Shown here: one piece after another, positions 35,280-44,224 of the stretch
Layout of the letters: the number at the start of each line of letters is the position of its first letter
Numbering within the stretch: the stretch's first letter is position 1
Assembly: GCA_963794955.1 (NCBI GenBank)
Contig: CAWCGF010000010.1
Span: 1-64,000, forward strand
Source of the DNA: JAFDVL01 sp963794955
GTDB taxonomy: Bacteria; Acidobacteriota; Blastocatellia; RBC074
Reading direction: 5' to 3'
DNA: 64,000 bases
Made by a program: the position numbers and the translations under genes
Notes under the pieces: model-generated
Database searches by the model: none
The model's input: the letters and a program-made list of their open reading frames with translations, nothing else
Told to the model about the DNA's origin: nothing

Positions 35280-36547
35280 CCGCTTTTGATTAAGCTGCCG
35301 ACGGTGACCGGGAAAACGGGCGGACGCACCGACTCCGCTTGCCAGCCCAACAGAAATTCAATTGCCGCGCCGCAAATTCGCCCCTGACACGGCCCCATTC
35401 CGCAACGTGTTTGCAGCTTGGCCGCACGCCACGCAGTGTACTTTTCCAACTGCGCAAAACTTACGTCTTCACAGCGACAGACGATAGTGTCAGGGTGCGG
35501 CAGTCGTTTCAATTCTTCGCGCAGTGCGAAGGCGTGGTTGAGTAGCGCAGCGAACTGTTGATGCTGGCAGCGCTCGGCAAACAAGGCGCGGGCTTTTGCC
35601 TGTTGGTCGGTTGCGGCGTATCCGGCAATTTGGCCTTCTATCAGCGACAATGCCAAACCGCCGATGCCCGTGGATTCACCCGCACAGTAAATTCCAGGAC
35701 TGCTTGTCGCTTGCCACTCGTCCACTTGCACAACACCGTCACGTACGGCACAGCCGAAGAAAACCGCCAATTCGACATTCGGCACAAGATGAAAACCGCA
35801 AGCCAGGTAATCGCAAGGCACGTCCCACGTTTGCTGGCCTCGGCGCAACGTGACGCGCTGCAATTGTTCCTCGCCGTGCGCTGCCACAGGCCAGCAGTTC
35901 GTCAAATGCGCAATGCCCAGCAACTCGCGCTTCAGTTGCAGCGCCTGCCAAACCTTGCCCGGCGCACGCCACAGGCTAAGGCCGAAAGAAAGCAGTCGGC
36001 GTTGCGGTGCCTGCTCTGCGATCAGCAACACGTCCGCCCCGCGCTTTCGCAAGTAAGCCGCAACCGCCAACAGCAACGGCCCGGTGCCTGCGACAACGAC
36101 TTTTTTGCCTTCAATTGGTAATCCGCATTTGACCAGCGATTGCAATCCGCCTGCGCCTGCCACGCCCGGCAAAGTCCAGCCCGGAAAGGGCAGAAAACGT
36201 TCGCGCGCACCGGTCGCCAGAATCAATTTTTGATAGCTCAGTTCCAACCTGCCATCGAAGGTCTCGGCCAATAATCGCCCCGCTTTCGGTTGATCGTAAA
36301 CGCGCGCGCCGCTGATGAACTCAAGCTGCCCCGCCTGCACGCGCCGGAGCCATTCTGCTGCTTCGCGCGAACTCGGTTTGTGCTGCTCGCCACGCCAAAT
36401 TTGCCCCCCTAAGACGGGGTTGTCGTCTACGATGGCGACACGCACGCCTGACTGTTGCGCACAAACTGCTGCGGCCAAGCCTGCCGGGCCGCCGCCGATT
36501 ACCAGCACATCGTAATTGTGCCCTTGAGTGTGAGAAGGCTTACTCAT
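35276..36547 (-). CDS. lhpE: D-hydroxyproline dehydrogenase subunit, FAD/NAD-binding with [2Fe-2S]
   Basis: A 423-residue flavoprotein like the alpha subunit of bacterial opine and hydroxyproline dehydrogenases. The FAD-binding GGGPAG is at 18-23 and a second dinucleotide fold appears at GTGPLLLAVAAYLRKRGADVLL. The C-terminal BFD-like iron-sulfur region has CRCEDV and CGMGPCQGRIC. It works with the small [2Fe-2S] subunit and the DadA-like subunit. The ATG at 36547 overlaps the end of the preceding gene by eight bases; the longer upstream frame is not real. Confidence 0.88.
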   Translation of the reverse strand: MSKPSHTQGHNYDVLVIGGGPAGLAAAVCAQQSGVRVAIVDDNPVLGGQIWRGEQHKPSSREAAEWLRRVQAGQLEFISGARVYDQPKAGRLLAETFDGRLELSYQKLILATGARERFLPFPGWTLPGVAGAGGLQSLVKCGLPIEGKKVVVAGTGPLLLAVAAYLRKRGADVLLIAEQAPQRRLLSFGLSLWRAPGKVWQALQLKRELLGIAHLTNCWPVAAHGEEQLQRVTLRRGQQTWDVPCDYLACGFHLVPNVELAVFFGCAVRDGVVQVDEWQATSSPGIYCAGESTGIGGLALSLIEGQIAGYAATDQQAKARALFAERCQHQQFAALLNHAFALREELKRLPHPDTIVCRCEDVSFAQLEKYTAWRAAKLQTRCGMGPCQGRICGAAIEFLLGWQAESVRPPVFPVTVGSLIKSG

Positions 36548-36788
36548 CGGTTCGCACTTCCATTCCACTACGACAAACAATCTGGCAACTGCGTGCGTGC
36601 GCCTGTCCATTGATCGTGACGCGGCATTCAAAGCAGATGCCCATCCCACATAGAGGCGCGCGCGGTTGGTTCGTCACGGAACGGTGAAACGTCGTTGCAC
36701 CTGATAGCGTCACTGCCGTCGCCACTGTGCTGCCTTCCGGCACGATGACCCGATGCCCATTGACGGAAAGCGCGATGGTTTCAGGCAT
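36540..36788 (-). CDS. lhpF: Small [2Fe-2S] subunit of hydroxyproline dehydrogenase
   Basis: An 82-residue plant-type ferredoxin-like protein with ligands C47, C52, C55 and C68 (APLCGMGICFEC ... ARSC). Electron transfer from the flavin subunits is its expected role. The gene overlaps both neighbours (8 bases each), showing tight translational coupling in the dehydrogenase complex. Confidence 0.88.
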   Translation of the reverse strand: MPETIALSVNGHRVIVPEGSTVATAVTLSGATTFHRSVTNQPRAPLCGMGICFECRVTINGQAHARSCQIVCRSGMEVRTDE

Positions 36789-37923
36789 GCGCCTCCTGCT
36801 GCTGCACTCGGTTTGGCAAGTACGGCGCGCGCGGAATGGCCGAAGGACGATTGAGCAGTTGATCCACCAACAGCTTCGCCGTCCCCATTGAAGTCGTGAT
36901 GCCTAAGCCTTCGTGGCCTGTTGCCAGATACAGTTTTTCGTAGCCGGGGCAAGGCCCCACCAGCGGCAGTTTATCCGGCGTCGCCGCGCGGAATCCTGTC
37001 CACGTGCGGAGGGCCGAAAGTTGCGTGATGCCCGGCATATATTCCTCGGCACGCGCGAGCATTCGACTGAGCATCGCCGCTTCGACTTTCGTGTCGTCTA
37101 CGCCGTATTGCCGTGATGACCCGATCAGCACCTGACCAGTTTTGCGCGGCTGGGCATTGAAAGCTACGGAATCGGAACTGATTGAGTGCGCGCTTTTTAA
37201 ATAGCCCAATTCGATAAGCTGATGTCGCACGAAACCCGGATAGCGGTCAGTGATGAGCAGATGACCTTTGCGTTTTTGCACGTCAATGCCGGGCGTCAAC
37301 ATTGGTGCCCAACTGCCCGTGGCGTTGACCGTCGCGCCTGCACTGATGAAGGTGCCGTCAGCCAGCCAGACGCCTTCGTTACTTAGCGCGACAGCCGATT
37401 GACCGCAGCGTAATTCCGCGCCCAACGCCTGTGCCTGTTCCAAAAAGTACCGTGTGGCACAGGGTGGATAGAGGACGCCATCACCTGGAACCAGCAAGGC
37501 ACCCGCCAAGCCTGGTCGCAAATTCGGTTCGGCGGCAGCCAAAGTTTTGGGGTCGAGGCTTTCCACGGCGACGCCGCGTATTTGATAAAAGTGAGCTTTG
37601 CGCCGCACCTCATCCATCTCTTCTTCATCGGCGGCTACCCAGATTGTGCCGCATTCTTCGTACTCGACATCGCTCGGAAAATCGGGCGCAAGCTCTTGCC
37701 AGAGTTGCTGCGAGTAATGCGTCAACGCGAACTGCGCCTCCGAATCGTCCATCACGACGATGTGTCCCATTCCGGCAGCCGTCGCGCCGCCGCCGATCAC
37801 ACTGTTTTCAATGACGATAGCGCGTAAACCCGCCCGCGCGGCTTCCCAGGCGCAAGCTGCACCTACGATGCCGCCGCCCACAATCGCCAAATCAAAAGCA
37901 GTTGAAGCTATGGGTGTAGTCAT
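36781..37923 (-). CDS. lhpB: D-hydroxyproline dehydrogenase catalytic subunit, DadA-like
   Basis: A 380-residue FAD-dependent amino acid oxidase/dehydrogenase. The FAD motif is VGGGIVGAACAWEAARAG (15-32) and the C-terminal flavin contact is TGHEGLGITTSMGTAKLL. In the hydroxyproline pathway this subunit oxidises cis-4-hydroxy-D-proline to 1-pyrroline-4-hydroxy-2-carboxylate. It overlaps the epimerase stop by four bases and the small subunit start by eight. Assignment to D-hydroxyproline rests on the adjacent epimerase and deaminase. Confidence 0.88.
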   Translation of the reverse strand: MTTPIASTAFDLAIVGGGIVGAACAWEAARAGLRAIVIENSVIGGGATAAGMGHIVVMDDSEAQFALTHYSQQLWQELAPDFPSDVEYEECGTIWVAADEEEMDEVRRKAHFYQIRGVAVESLDPKTLAAAEPNLRPGLAGALLVPGDGVLYPPCATRYFLEQAQALGAELRCGQSAVALSNEGVWLADGTFISAGATVNATGSWAPMLTPGIDVQKRKGHLLITDRYPGFVRHQLIELGYLKSAHSISSDSVAFNAQPRKTGQVLIGSSRQYGVDDTKVEAAMLSRMLARAEEYMPGITQLSALRTWTGFRAATPDKLPLVGPCPGYEKLYLATGHEGLGITTSMGTAKLLVDQLLNRPSAIPRAPYLPNRVQQQEAHA

Positions 37924-38867
37924 TGACGAATCCCATAACAGAATGGATCACGCTCGTCCAAAATCAACTCGGCCTCGGCATTGACGAACGCAGAACCTTT
38001 GATCGTTGGAGAGACCTTGCCGCTGGCTGTATTGCCGGCGCGAACGGTTCCTTCAAACACGCTGCCGACGATGCTTTCCTGCCGCCAAATCTGCCCTTCC
38101 TGCAATTTGCCATCAGCGTACAAACAGGCCAGCTTGGCACTTGTGCCCGTACCGCACGGCGAGCGGTCGTAAGCTTTGCCTGGACACAGCACGAAGTTTT
38201 TACTATGCACGCCGTCGAGTTGCGAAGGCCCGAACAGTTCGATGTGGTCAATCTCCTGCCCGTTCGCGCCCGTGATGCCTTGCTGCGTCAGTGCCTGGCG
38301 AATCCGCCAAGTGAAATCGGTCAGGGCTTCAAGATTGTCAAGTGTGAGGTTATGCCCATTACTGTTGACCAGATAGAACCAGTTGCCACCCCAGGCAATA
38401 TCGCCAGTGACAGTGCCATACCCTGGCACAGCTACCGCCACATTTGCCGCCAGCCGATAGCTCGGCACGTTGTCCACACTGACGTAACTGTTGTCGTCAA
38501 GCGTCGCGGTGACAGTGCCAACGGGCGTTTCAATGCGGTGTGTGCCTGCCGCAATGCGATGTAGATGCGCCAGCGTCACCATCAAGCCAATGGTGCCGTG
38601 ACCACACATCCCCAGATAGCCGACATTGTTGAAAAAAATCACGCCTGCCGCACACGAGGGCTCGGCGGGTTCACACAACAACGCGCCCACAACTGCATCA
38701 TTGCCACGCGGCTCATTCACCACGGCTGAGCGAAAGTGATCGTAGTTGACCCTGAATCGCTCCAGTTGTTCTGCCACTGTTCCGTTGCCCAGATCGGGGC
38801 CGCCGCTGATGACGACCCGAGTCGGTTCGCCGCCGGTATGAGAATCTATAATTTTTATACGCTTCAT
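37920..38867 (-). CDS. lhpA: 4-hydroxyproline 2-epimerase
   Basis: A 315-residue proline racemase-family enzyme. Both catalytic thiols are present: C88 (GMCGHGT) and C238 (RSPCGTGTSA), which separates epimerases and racemases from the dehydratases that have Thr. It interconverts trans-4-hydroxy-L-proline and cis-4-hydroxy-D-proline, the first pathway step. The start is ATG 38867 (MKRIKIIDSHTGGEP); a GTG five codons earlier is possible. It leads the operon lhpA-B-F-E-C. Confidence 0.93.
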   Translation of the reverse strand: MKRIKIIDSHTGGEPTRVVISGGPDLGNGTVAEQLERFRVNYDHFRSAVVNEPRGNDAVVGALLCEPAEPSCAAGVIFFNNVGYLGMCGHGTIGLMVTLAHLHRIAAGTHRIETPVGTVTATLDDNSYVSVDNVPSYRLAANVAVAVPGYGTVTGDIAWGGNWFYLVNSNGHNLTLDNLEALTDFTWRIRQALTQQGITGANGQEIDHIELFGPSQLDGVHSKNFVLCPGKAYDRSPCGTGTSAKLACLYADGKLQEGQIWRQESIVGSVFEGTVRAGNTASGKVSPTIKGSAFVNAEAELILDERDPFCYGIRQ

Positions 38868-38981
38868 CTGTTGATTAGCCACACAAGTTATTTGCCCTCA
38901 GTGTCAGTTGAGGTTCGTCACGTCAGGTATCACTTCAATGATGCTCAGTCAATTACGAATCAACAGTAAAGCACGTGCTGG

Positions 38982-39017
38982 TTCATACTGTCTTGCATCT
39001 CCGTAAGACAGTATGAA
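38982..39017. repeat. 13-bp perfect inverted repeat between araC and epimerase genes
   Basis: The arms ttcatactgtctt (38982-38994) and aagacagtatgaa (39005-39017) are perfect with a 10-base spacer. There is no T run on either strand. Its place between the regulator and the operon start makes it a candidate operator or an RNA hairpin. Confidence 0.65.
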
Positions 39018-39109
39018 TCAGATTAGTGTTGAAATGTATGACGAGCAAGTAAATGTGGGATTGCTTTTCACCTATGGTCAAGACGGCCATCTTTCTCACC
39101 AGCATCGGG

Positions 39110-39931
39110 TCACGCCCTGCGGAGCGAATCGCGATATTGTGAGGGTGCCGTGCCGACCGCACGCTTGAATGTGCGGGTGAAATGGCTCTGATCGCAGAAA
39201 CCCGCCGCCAGCGCAATCTCCACAATCGGTTTGGCAGAGGCGACCAGTTCGTGGCAGGCATACTCAATGCGCAGGTTTCGCACATATTCCCCGACCGTAC
39301 ATTGATAGGTTTTGCGGAATGTTTGCGCCAGATGCACGGGATGGATGCCGACATTCTGGGCGAGGTCGGCCAGCGTGAGGTTTTCTGCGAAATGCACCTG
39401 GAGCAGGTCTTTCACCTGTTGCAGCCAACGCGGTGACGGAGGAACTATTTGTGCCGTATTGCGGCGCAATGTTTCACCCAACATCTCCATCATCAGCCCT
39501 TCGATGATGAGGTGGGACGCGCCGTCTTCATGCGTGAACTCTCGGTACAGTTTGTGCGCCAGCAACTCGAACACACCGCCCTGAAACCCCGCAGAACTTA
39601 CTGGAATGGGCAAATACTCGCGCATGTGCGTGAGCCAGGCAGGCGCAATTTCCACAATAAATGACCGCCCGCCAGATTCGTGAAAGGATTCGGCGTGCAA
39701 CTCGCCCGGCGGGTGAAACAGCAAAGTCGAAGATGTGCATTCGCGCGTCCTACCACCATAACTTTCGGTGTAATTCCCCTGCATCACAAAGCAGAAAAGC
39801 GCCTGTTTATGAGTGTGCTTAGGGGTTTGATACCCCGGAGAATAGACCCGCTCCGAAAGCTCGAAGCTGCCGAATTTGCGGCGGCGTAACGTCTCGCCAT
39901 AGTATTTGCCAGGTAGCAATTGCACAGCCAT
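39110..39931 (-). CDS. AraC family transcription regulator
   Basis: A 273-residue AraC-type regulator: a cupin-like N-terminal half (HTHKQALFCFVMQGNYTESYGG, FHPPGELHAES) and two helix-turn-helix units at the C-terminus (LTLADLAQNVGIHPVHLAQTFRK and IVEIALAAGFCDQSHFTRTFKRAVGTAPSQYR). It has AAGGAGA before the ATG. It lies just upstream of the hydroxyproline operon in the same direction, so it probably controls that operon in response to hydroxyproline or a product. Confidence 0.9.
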   Translation of the reverse strand: MAVQLLPGKYYGETLRRRKFGSFELSERVYSPGYQTPKHTHKQALFCFVMQGNYTESYGGRTRECTSSTLLFHPPGELHAESFHESGGRSFIVEIAPAWLTHMREYLPIPVSSAGFQGGVFELLAHKLYREFTHEDGASHLIIEGLMMEMLGETLRRNTAQIVPPSPRWLQQVKDLLQVHFAENLTLADLAQNVGIHPVHLAQTFRKTYQCTVGEYVRNLRIEYACHELVASAKPIVEIALAAGFCDQSHFTRTFKRAVGTAPSQYRDSLRRA

Positions 39932-40312
39932 CTCAGCTTCTCCTTTTGATTCTCGTAGCTTGGATCGAAGAATGGGTAGGTACAGTCATTAACCGCGCTT
40001 CGTACCGACGAGAATAAGCGATACGGCTTAAGCACGATTTGTTGATCTGCATCAGAGGAAGGTTGTATACAATATGCGAATCGTATCGTCAAGAACGCGG
40101 CCGAGGCTACATCCTGCCGCCACTCTTGCTTATCCGATCCAGGTGTAGTTGGCCCCCATAGGATCCTCATAATCCCACCTGACGCGGCTTCTGTTACGCG
40201 GACCAAGCCTTACAAAAACGTTCCCTAACTCAATCTAACCTGTCCTACAAACATACAAGACCTCTTGTCAAAATTAAGGTATTAATCCCATTGCCCTATT
40301 GCCCACTACCAC
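39932..40312. other. 381-bp stretch without a supported gene
   Basis: I see no credible coding frame, tRNA or clear promoter. It separates the araC gene from the downstream end of uxaC; the araC promoter is presumably in its left part. Confidence 0.6.
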
Positions 40313-41734
40313 TTACTCAAACTTATACGCCTTCTTCGCCAACCGATATGCCAGATCGTGCATCATCTCATCGGCGTCTTCCAGATCAATGATGCCGCGC
40401 ATGACCAGATTCGCAATCCAGTTGGCATCGGCACGACGGGCTAAATCGTGGCGGGCCGGAATTGAGGGAAAGGCGCGCGTATCGTCGTTGAAGCCAGTGG
40501 TGTTGTAAATGCCAGTGGTTTCCATTGCCTGATCGCGGAAGCGTTTCATCCCATTCCAGCTATCGTTGAACCACCAGGGCGGGCCGAGTTTCACAGCGGG
40601 ATAATGCCCGGCAATCGGCGCGAGTTCGCGCGAGTAGCACGTTTCATCCAGCGTGAACAAAATCAAACTCAGCCGCGGATCATTGCCATATTTGTTGAGC
40701 AACGGCTCCAAGCTTTCCGTGTAATCCACAGCAAGCGGGATGTCGCAGCCTTTGTCAAAGCCAAAGCGCTCAAAAACAGCCTCATTGTGATTGCGGTACG
40801 AGCCAGGATGGAATTGCATCACCAAGCCATCTTCAATGCTCATGCGCGCCATTTCCATTAGCATGTGCGCGGTAAAGAGCATCGCATCTTCTTCATCCGC
40901 TTCGCCTTCCAGCGCGCGTTTGAAAATTGCGTCAGCTTCTATCTCCATCAATTCGCCCGTGACTGGTGTTTGCGCGGCGTGATCGGTCGCGGTTGCGCCC
41001 ATAGATTTGAAGTACGCGCGACGATCTTCCAGCGCCTGAATCAGTTTCTTGTAGCTGGTGATTTCGTGCCCCATCGTCTCGCCCAGTGCATCAATTTGCT
41101 CCAGCCAATCAGGACGATCAATATTGACGACACCATCGGGACGGAAAGTCGGCACGATGCGGCCTTGCCAGCCGGATTCACGAATGGCTTTGTGATGTTC
41201 CAATGTGTCCGAAGCGGCATCAGTCGTGGCCAGAACTTCGATATTGAATTGCTCAAACATCGCGCGCGGACGAAATTCCGGCTTGGTTAATTGCGCGGCG
41301 ATGTGATCGTAAATTTCCTGTGCGTTCGCGCTGCTCAGCTTGTCTTCGACATCGAAGACTTCTTTCAATTCGTGCGCGAGCCACATGCCTGTCGGCGTGC
41401 CGCGAAAGAGATAAAAGTTATCGGCGAAGAGTTGCCAAATCTTGCGATGATCCGTTTCGACCTTGCCACCATCTATGCGCGGCACGCCTAAGTTTTCGAG
41501 CGGAATGCCCTGTGAATACAGCATGCGGAAAATGTAGTGATCGGGAATCAACAACAACTCCGCAGGTGAGCCGAACGAATAATTCGGATCAGCAAACATC
41601 GCGGGGTCTACGTGGCCGTGCGGACAGACGAGCGGTTTGTCTTTGACCTGATTGTATAAGGCGAGGGCGATTTCTTTTTGCGCCGGGTCGGTATCGAAGT
41701 AACGGTCTGCGGGTAAGGTAATTTTGGTAGTCAT
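40313..41734 (-). CDS. uxaC: Glucuronate/galacturonate isomerase
   Basis: A 473-residue uronate isomerase of the amidohydrolase superfamily that converts glucuronate or galacturonate to the keto-sugars. The metal motif is CPHGHVDP (38-44), with further family stretches MQFHPGSYRNHN, LGPPWWFNDSWNGM and TTGFNDDTRAFPSIPARHD. The length matches the family. It lies 68 bases after recQ in the same direction. Together with the PcRGLX-like secreted protein it suggests use of pectin-type sugars. Confidence 0.95.
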   Translation of the reverse strand: MTTKITLPADRYFDTDPAQKEIALALYNQVKDKPLVCPHGHVDPAMFADPNYSFGSPAELLLIPDHYIFRMLYSQGIPLENLGVPRIDGGKVETDHRKIWQLFADNFYLFRGTPTGMWLAHELKEVFDVEDKLSSANAQEIYDHIAAQLTKPEFRPRAMFEQFNIEVLATTDAASDTLEHHKAIRESGWQGRIVPTFRPDGVVNIDRPDWLEQIDALGETMGHEITSYKKLIQALEDRRAYFKSMGATATDHAAQTPVTGELMEIEADAIFKRALEGEADEEDAMLFTAHMLMEMARMSIEDGLVMQFHPGSYRNHNEAVFERFGFDKGCDIPLAVDYTESLEPLLNKYGNDPRLSLILFTLDETCYSRELAPIAGHYPAVKLGPPWWFNDSWNGMKRFRDQAMETTGIYNTTGFNDDTRAFPSIPARHDLARRADANWIANLVMRGIIDLEDADEMMHDLAYRLAKKAYKFE

Positions 41735-41802
41735 ATTTTTTTGCTTGGTGAAACGGAGTTACGAAAATTGAAAGCGAATACTAGCGCAGTTACGGCGCAG
41801 AC

Positions 41803-43977
41803 TCAAAAACGAGAACTTGAAAGCGTAGCGAGCACAGCGCGGATTTCGCCATAACTAAAATCGTCGCCGAGCCTCTCTTTCAGTTGGCCAGCGCCATTGA
41901 CCTGCCCGATTTCGTGAATAGCTTCGGTGATCGCCCGAACCTTGTCCGGCGTAACAAAGTCTTCGAGTTGAATTTCACCGCTCGGCAAATAGCGCAATAG
42001 ATGCCCTTCAATCGTGCCGACTGAGAGGTTGCGGCGGCGGGCAATTTCCGCCATTGGCAGCCCGGATTGAAACATCGTCAGCGTAATGCTGTAGGTGCTG
42101 TTGCCACTGGCATCGCGGATCGTGCGGCTTTTGGGCGCACGTGTTGGAGCTTTCAACTGGATGCGCGACGTGAATTGATGCGCCGCGCAATATTGTGTAA
42201 TGAGGGGCAAAAAGGCCGGGCTGTATTTTTGCAATTTCGACTGCCCGACGCCGGAAATTTGCTGCATTTCACTTTCGTCGTGCGGCAGGTACGTAGCGAG
42301 TTCTACGAGAGTCGCATCCGAAAAAATCACGTAGGCCGGCACGTTTTCCTGCTGCGCCAAGGTAGTGCGGAGTTGCTTCAATTCGGCGAGCAGTTCCGGT
42401 TCATAAGGATGCGCAATCGCGCTGATCAACGAAACTTTTTTCTCGACCTTGGCTTTGATCTTGAACAATTCCACCTGCACTTTGCCGCGCAAAACGTCGT
42501 TGCTTTTTTCCGTGAGCACCAGCACGGGATATTGCCCTTCGGTCTGTTTTAAGTAATCCTGCGCCAGCAAATCTCGAAAGTACGCGTACCAATTCTCTTT
42601 GGAAATATCCGCGCCGACGCCGTAAGTTTTCAGTTCTTTATGTTCGGCGCGAATCGCTTTGGTGTCAGCCCCGCGCAGGAAATCAATCAAATAGCCCAGG
42701 CCAAATTTCTGTTCTGTGCGCACGACGGCGCTCAAGGCCTTTTGCGCGATGATCGTGCCATCAAAACGTTCATAGGTCGTCTGGCAATTGTCGCAATTCC
42801 CGCACGCCGTCACAGTTTCTTCGGAAAAATAATTGAGCAGAAACTTGCGGCGACAGGTTTTCAAATCGCCGAAATTGCCCATCACCTTGAGCTTTTTGAG
42901 CATGATTTCGGTCTGCGCAGCATTGCCTTCGACGCGCGCGAAATCTTCCAGTTTGGCTACGTCTGCCCAACTAAAAAATAGCAACGCCTCGCTTTGCAAA
43001 CCATCGCGTCCGGCACGTCCGGTCTCCTGATAATAACTTTCGATGTTTTTCGGCAAGTCGCAATGCACGACAAAACGCACGTTGGATTTATCAATGCCCA
43101 TCCCGAACGCGATAGTCGCCACGATAATTTTCGCATCGTCGCGCAAAAACAATTCCTGATTTTTGTCGCGGGTTTCTTTGTCCAGACCGGCGTGATAGGG
43201 CAAGGCCGCAAATCCTTCGTCGCGCAAATCAGCGGCCAGGCTTTCGACAGACTTGCGGCTCAGACAATAAATAATGCCGCTCTGATCCTTGCGTTGATCG
43301 AGGTAGCGCAAAAGTCGCAGATAGTGATTTTTCTTCGGCTCGACAGCGTAAAAAATGTTCGGACGATTAAAGCTCGACACAAACAACGCCGCATGCGGGA
43401 CGTTCAATCGTTCGATGATGTCCTGGCGCACCAACTTGTCCGCCGTCGCTGTCAGCGCGACTAATGGGATGTGCGGGAAGTGCTGTTTGAGCTTGGCAAG
43501 CTGCAAATATTCGGGGCGAAAGTCGTGCCCCCAACTGGAAATGCAGTGCGCTTCGTCAATCGCAAACAGCGACACATTGATGCCGCGCAAGTAATCCAAA
43601 AACTGATCGCCGCTTTGCAGCAATCGTTCCGGCGCGACGTAGAGCAACTTCAACCGGTCTTCCCGAATCGCGCGAAAGACCTCCCCCTGCTGCTGTCCGG
43701 TTTGCGTGGAATTCAAAAACGCGGCAGCGACGCCATTCGCTTTTAAGGCATCTACCTGATCTTTCATCAAGGCAATCAATGGCGAAACGACCAGCGTCAA
43801 CCCGTCCATCAGCAATGCGGGGATTTGATAGCACAGCGATTTGCCGCCGCCCGTCGGCATCAACACAACACAATCTTTTTTCGCCAACACCGCAGCAATC
43901 GCCGGTTCCTGATGCAGCCGAAACGAATCGTAGCCGAATTGTTGTTGGAGAATTTCTTTAGCTTGGACAATGCTCAT
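41803..43977 (-). CDS. recQ: RecQ DNA helicase
   Basis: A 724-residue RecQ. Walker A is LMPTGGGKSLCYQ (about 39-51), the DEAH box is IDEAHCISSWGHDFRPEY, and motif VI is QETGRAGRDG. The zinc-binding region is CRRKFLLNYF ... CGNCDNC. An RQC winged helix, an HRDC domain and a further helix-turn-helix (MFQSGLPMAEIARRRNLSVGTIEGHL) follow, which makes it longer than E. coli RecQ (about 610). It unwinds recombination intermediates. ATG 43977 (MSIVQAKEIL) is preferred over an upstream ATG that adds 21 unusual residues. Confidence 0.95.
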   Translation of the reverse strand: MSIVQAKEILQQQFGYDSFRLHQEPAIAAVLAKKDCVVLMPTGGGKSLCYQIPALLMDGLTLVVSPLIALMKDQVDALKANGVAAAFLNSTQTGQQQGEVFRAIREDRLKLLYVAPERLLQSGDQFLDYLRGINVSLFAIDEAHCISSWGHDFRPEYLQLAKLKQHFPHIPLVALTATADKLVRQDIIERLNVPHAALFVSSFNRPNIFYAVEPKKNHYLRLLRYLDQRKDQSGIIYCLSRKSVESLAADLRDEGFAALPYHAGLDKETRDKNQELFLRDDAKIIVATIAFGMGIDKSNVRFVVHCDLPKNIESYYQETGRAGRDGLQSEALLFFSWADVAKLEDFARVEGNAAQTEIMLKKLKVMGNFGDLKTCRRKFLLNYFSEETVTACGNCDNCQTTYERFDGTIIAQKALSAVVRTEQKFGLGYLIDFLRGADTKAIRAEHKELKTYGVGADISKENWYAYFRDLLAQDYLKQTEGQYPVLVLTEKSNDVLRGKVQVELFKIKAKVEKKVSLISAIAHPYEPELLAELKQLRTTLAQQENVPAYVIFSDATLVELATYLPHDESEMQQISGVGQSKLQKYSPAFLPLITQYCAAHQFTSRIQLKAPTRAPKSRTIRDASGNSTYSITLTMFQSGLPMAEIARRRNLSVGTIEGHLLRYLPSGEIQLEDFVTPDKVRAITEAIHEIGQVNGAGQLKERLGDDFSYGEIRAVLATLSSSRF

Positions 43978-44031
43978 GGAATCAATGTTTAGGCACGGGT
44001 AAAAAATAAGTGGTAAGGGGATTTCCGACTC

Positions 44032-44211
44032 AATTGCCACTAGCTTGAGCTAGTGACGGGCATGGCGAACAATCCAGGCTTCAGCCGAAGGATTAAAAAT
44101 GTTCTTCCACTCAGTTTTAGCTAAAGCAATTCGGAAGAGGGGTTTCTCTGATTTTGGGCTAAAGCCATCTCCTCCCTTGCTCCCGTCCACTAGCTCAAGC
44201 TAGTGGCAATT
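44032..44211. repeat. 180-bp MITE-like element with 29-30-bp inverted ends
   Basis: Positions 44032-44060 and 44182-44211 are near-perfect inverted repeats (one extra base), each containing the internal palindrome-like ccactagcttgagctagtg. The interior has no coding frame but contains smaller ggcttcagcc and gggctaaagcc palindromes. It fills the gap between the recQ start and the pRiA4b-like gene end. It looks like a non-autonomous transposable or REP-type element. Confidence 0.8.
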
Positions 44212-44224
44212 CATACGGCTGACG

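Noticed and set aside
38982..39017. Inverted repeat as an intrinsic terminator of araC
   Set aside because: Neither strand has a T run after the stem; kept as an inverted repeat or possible operator.
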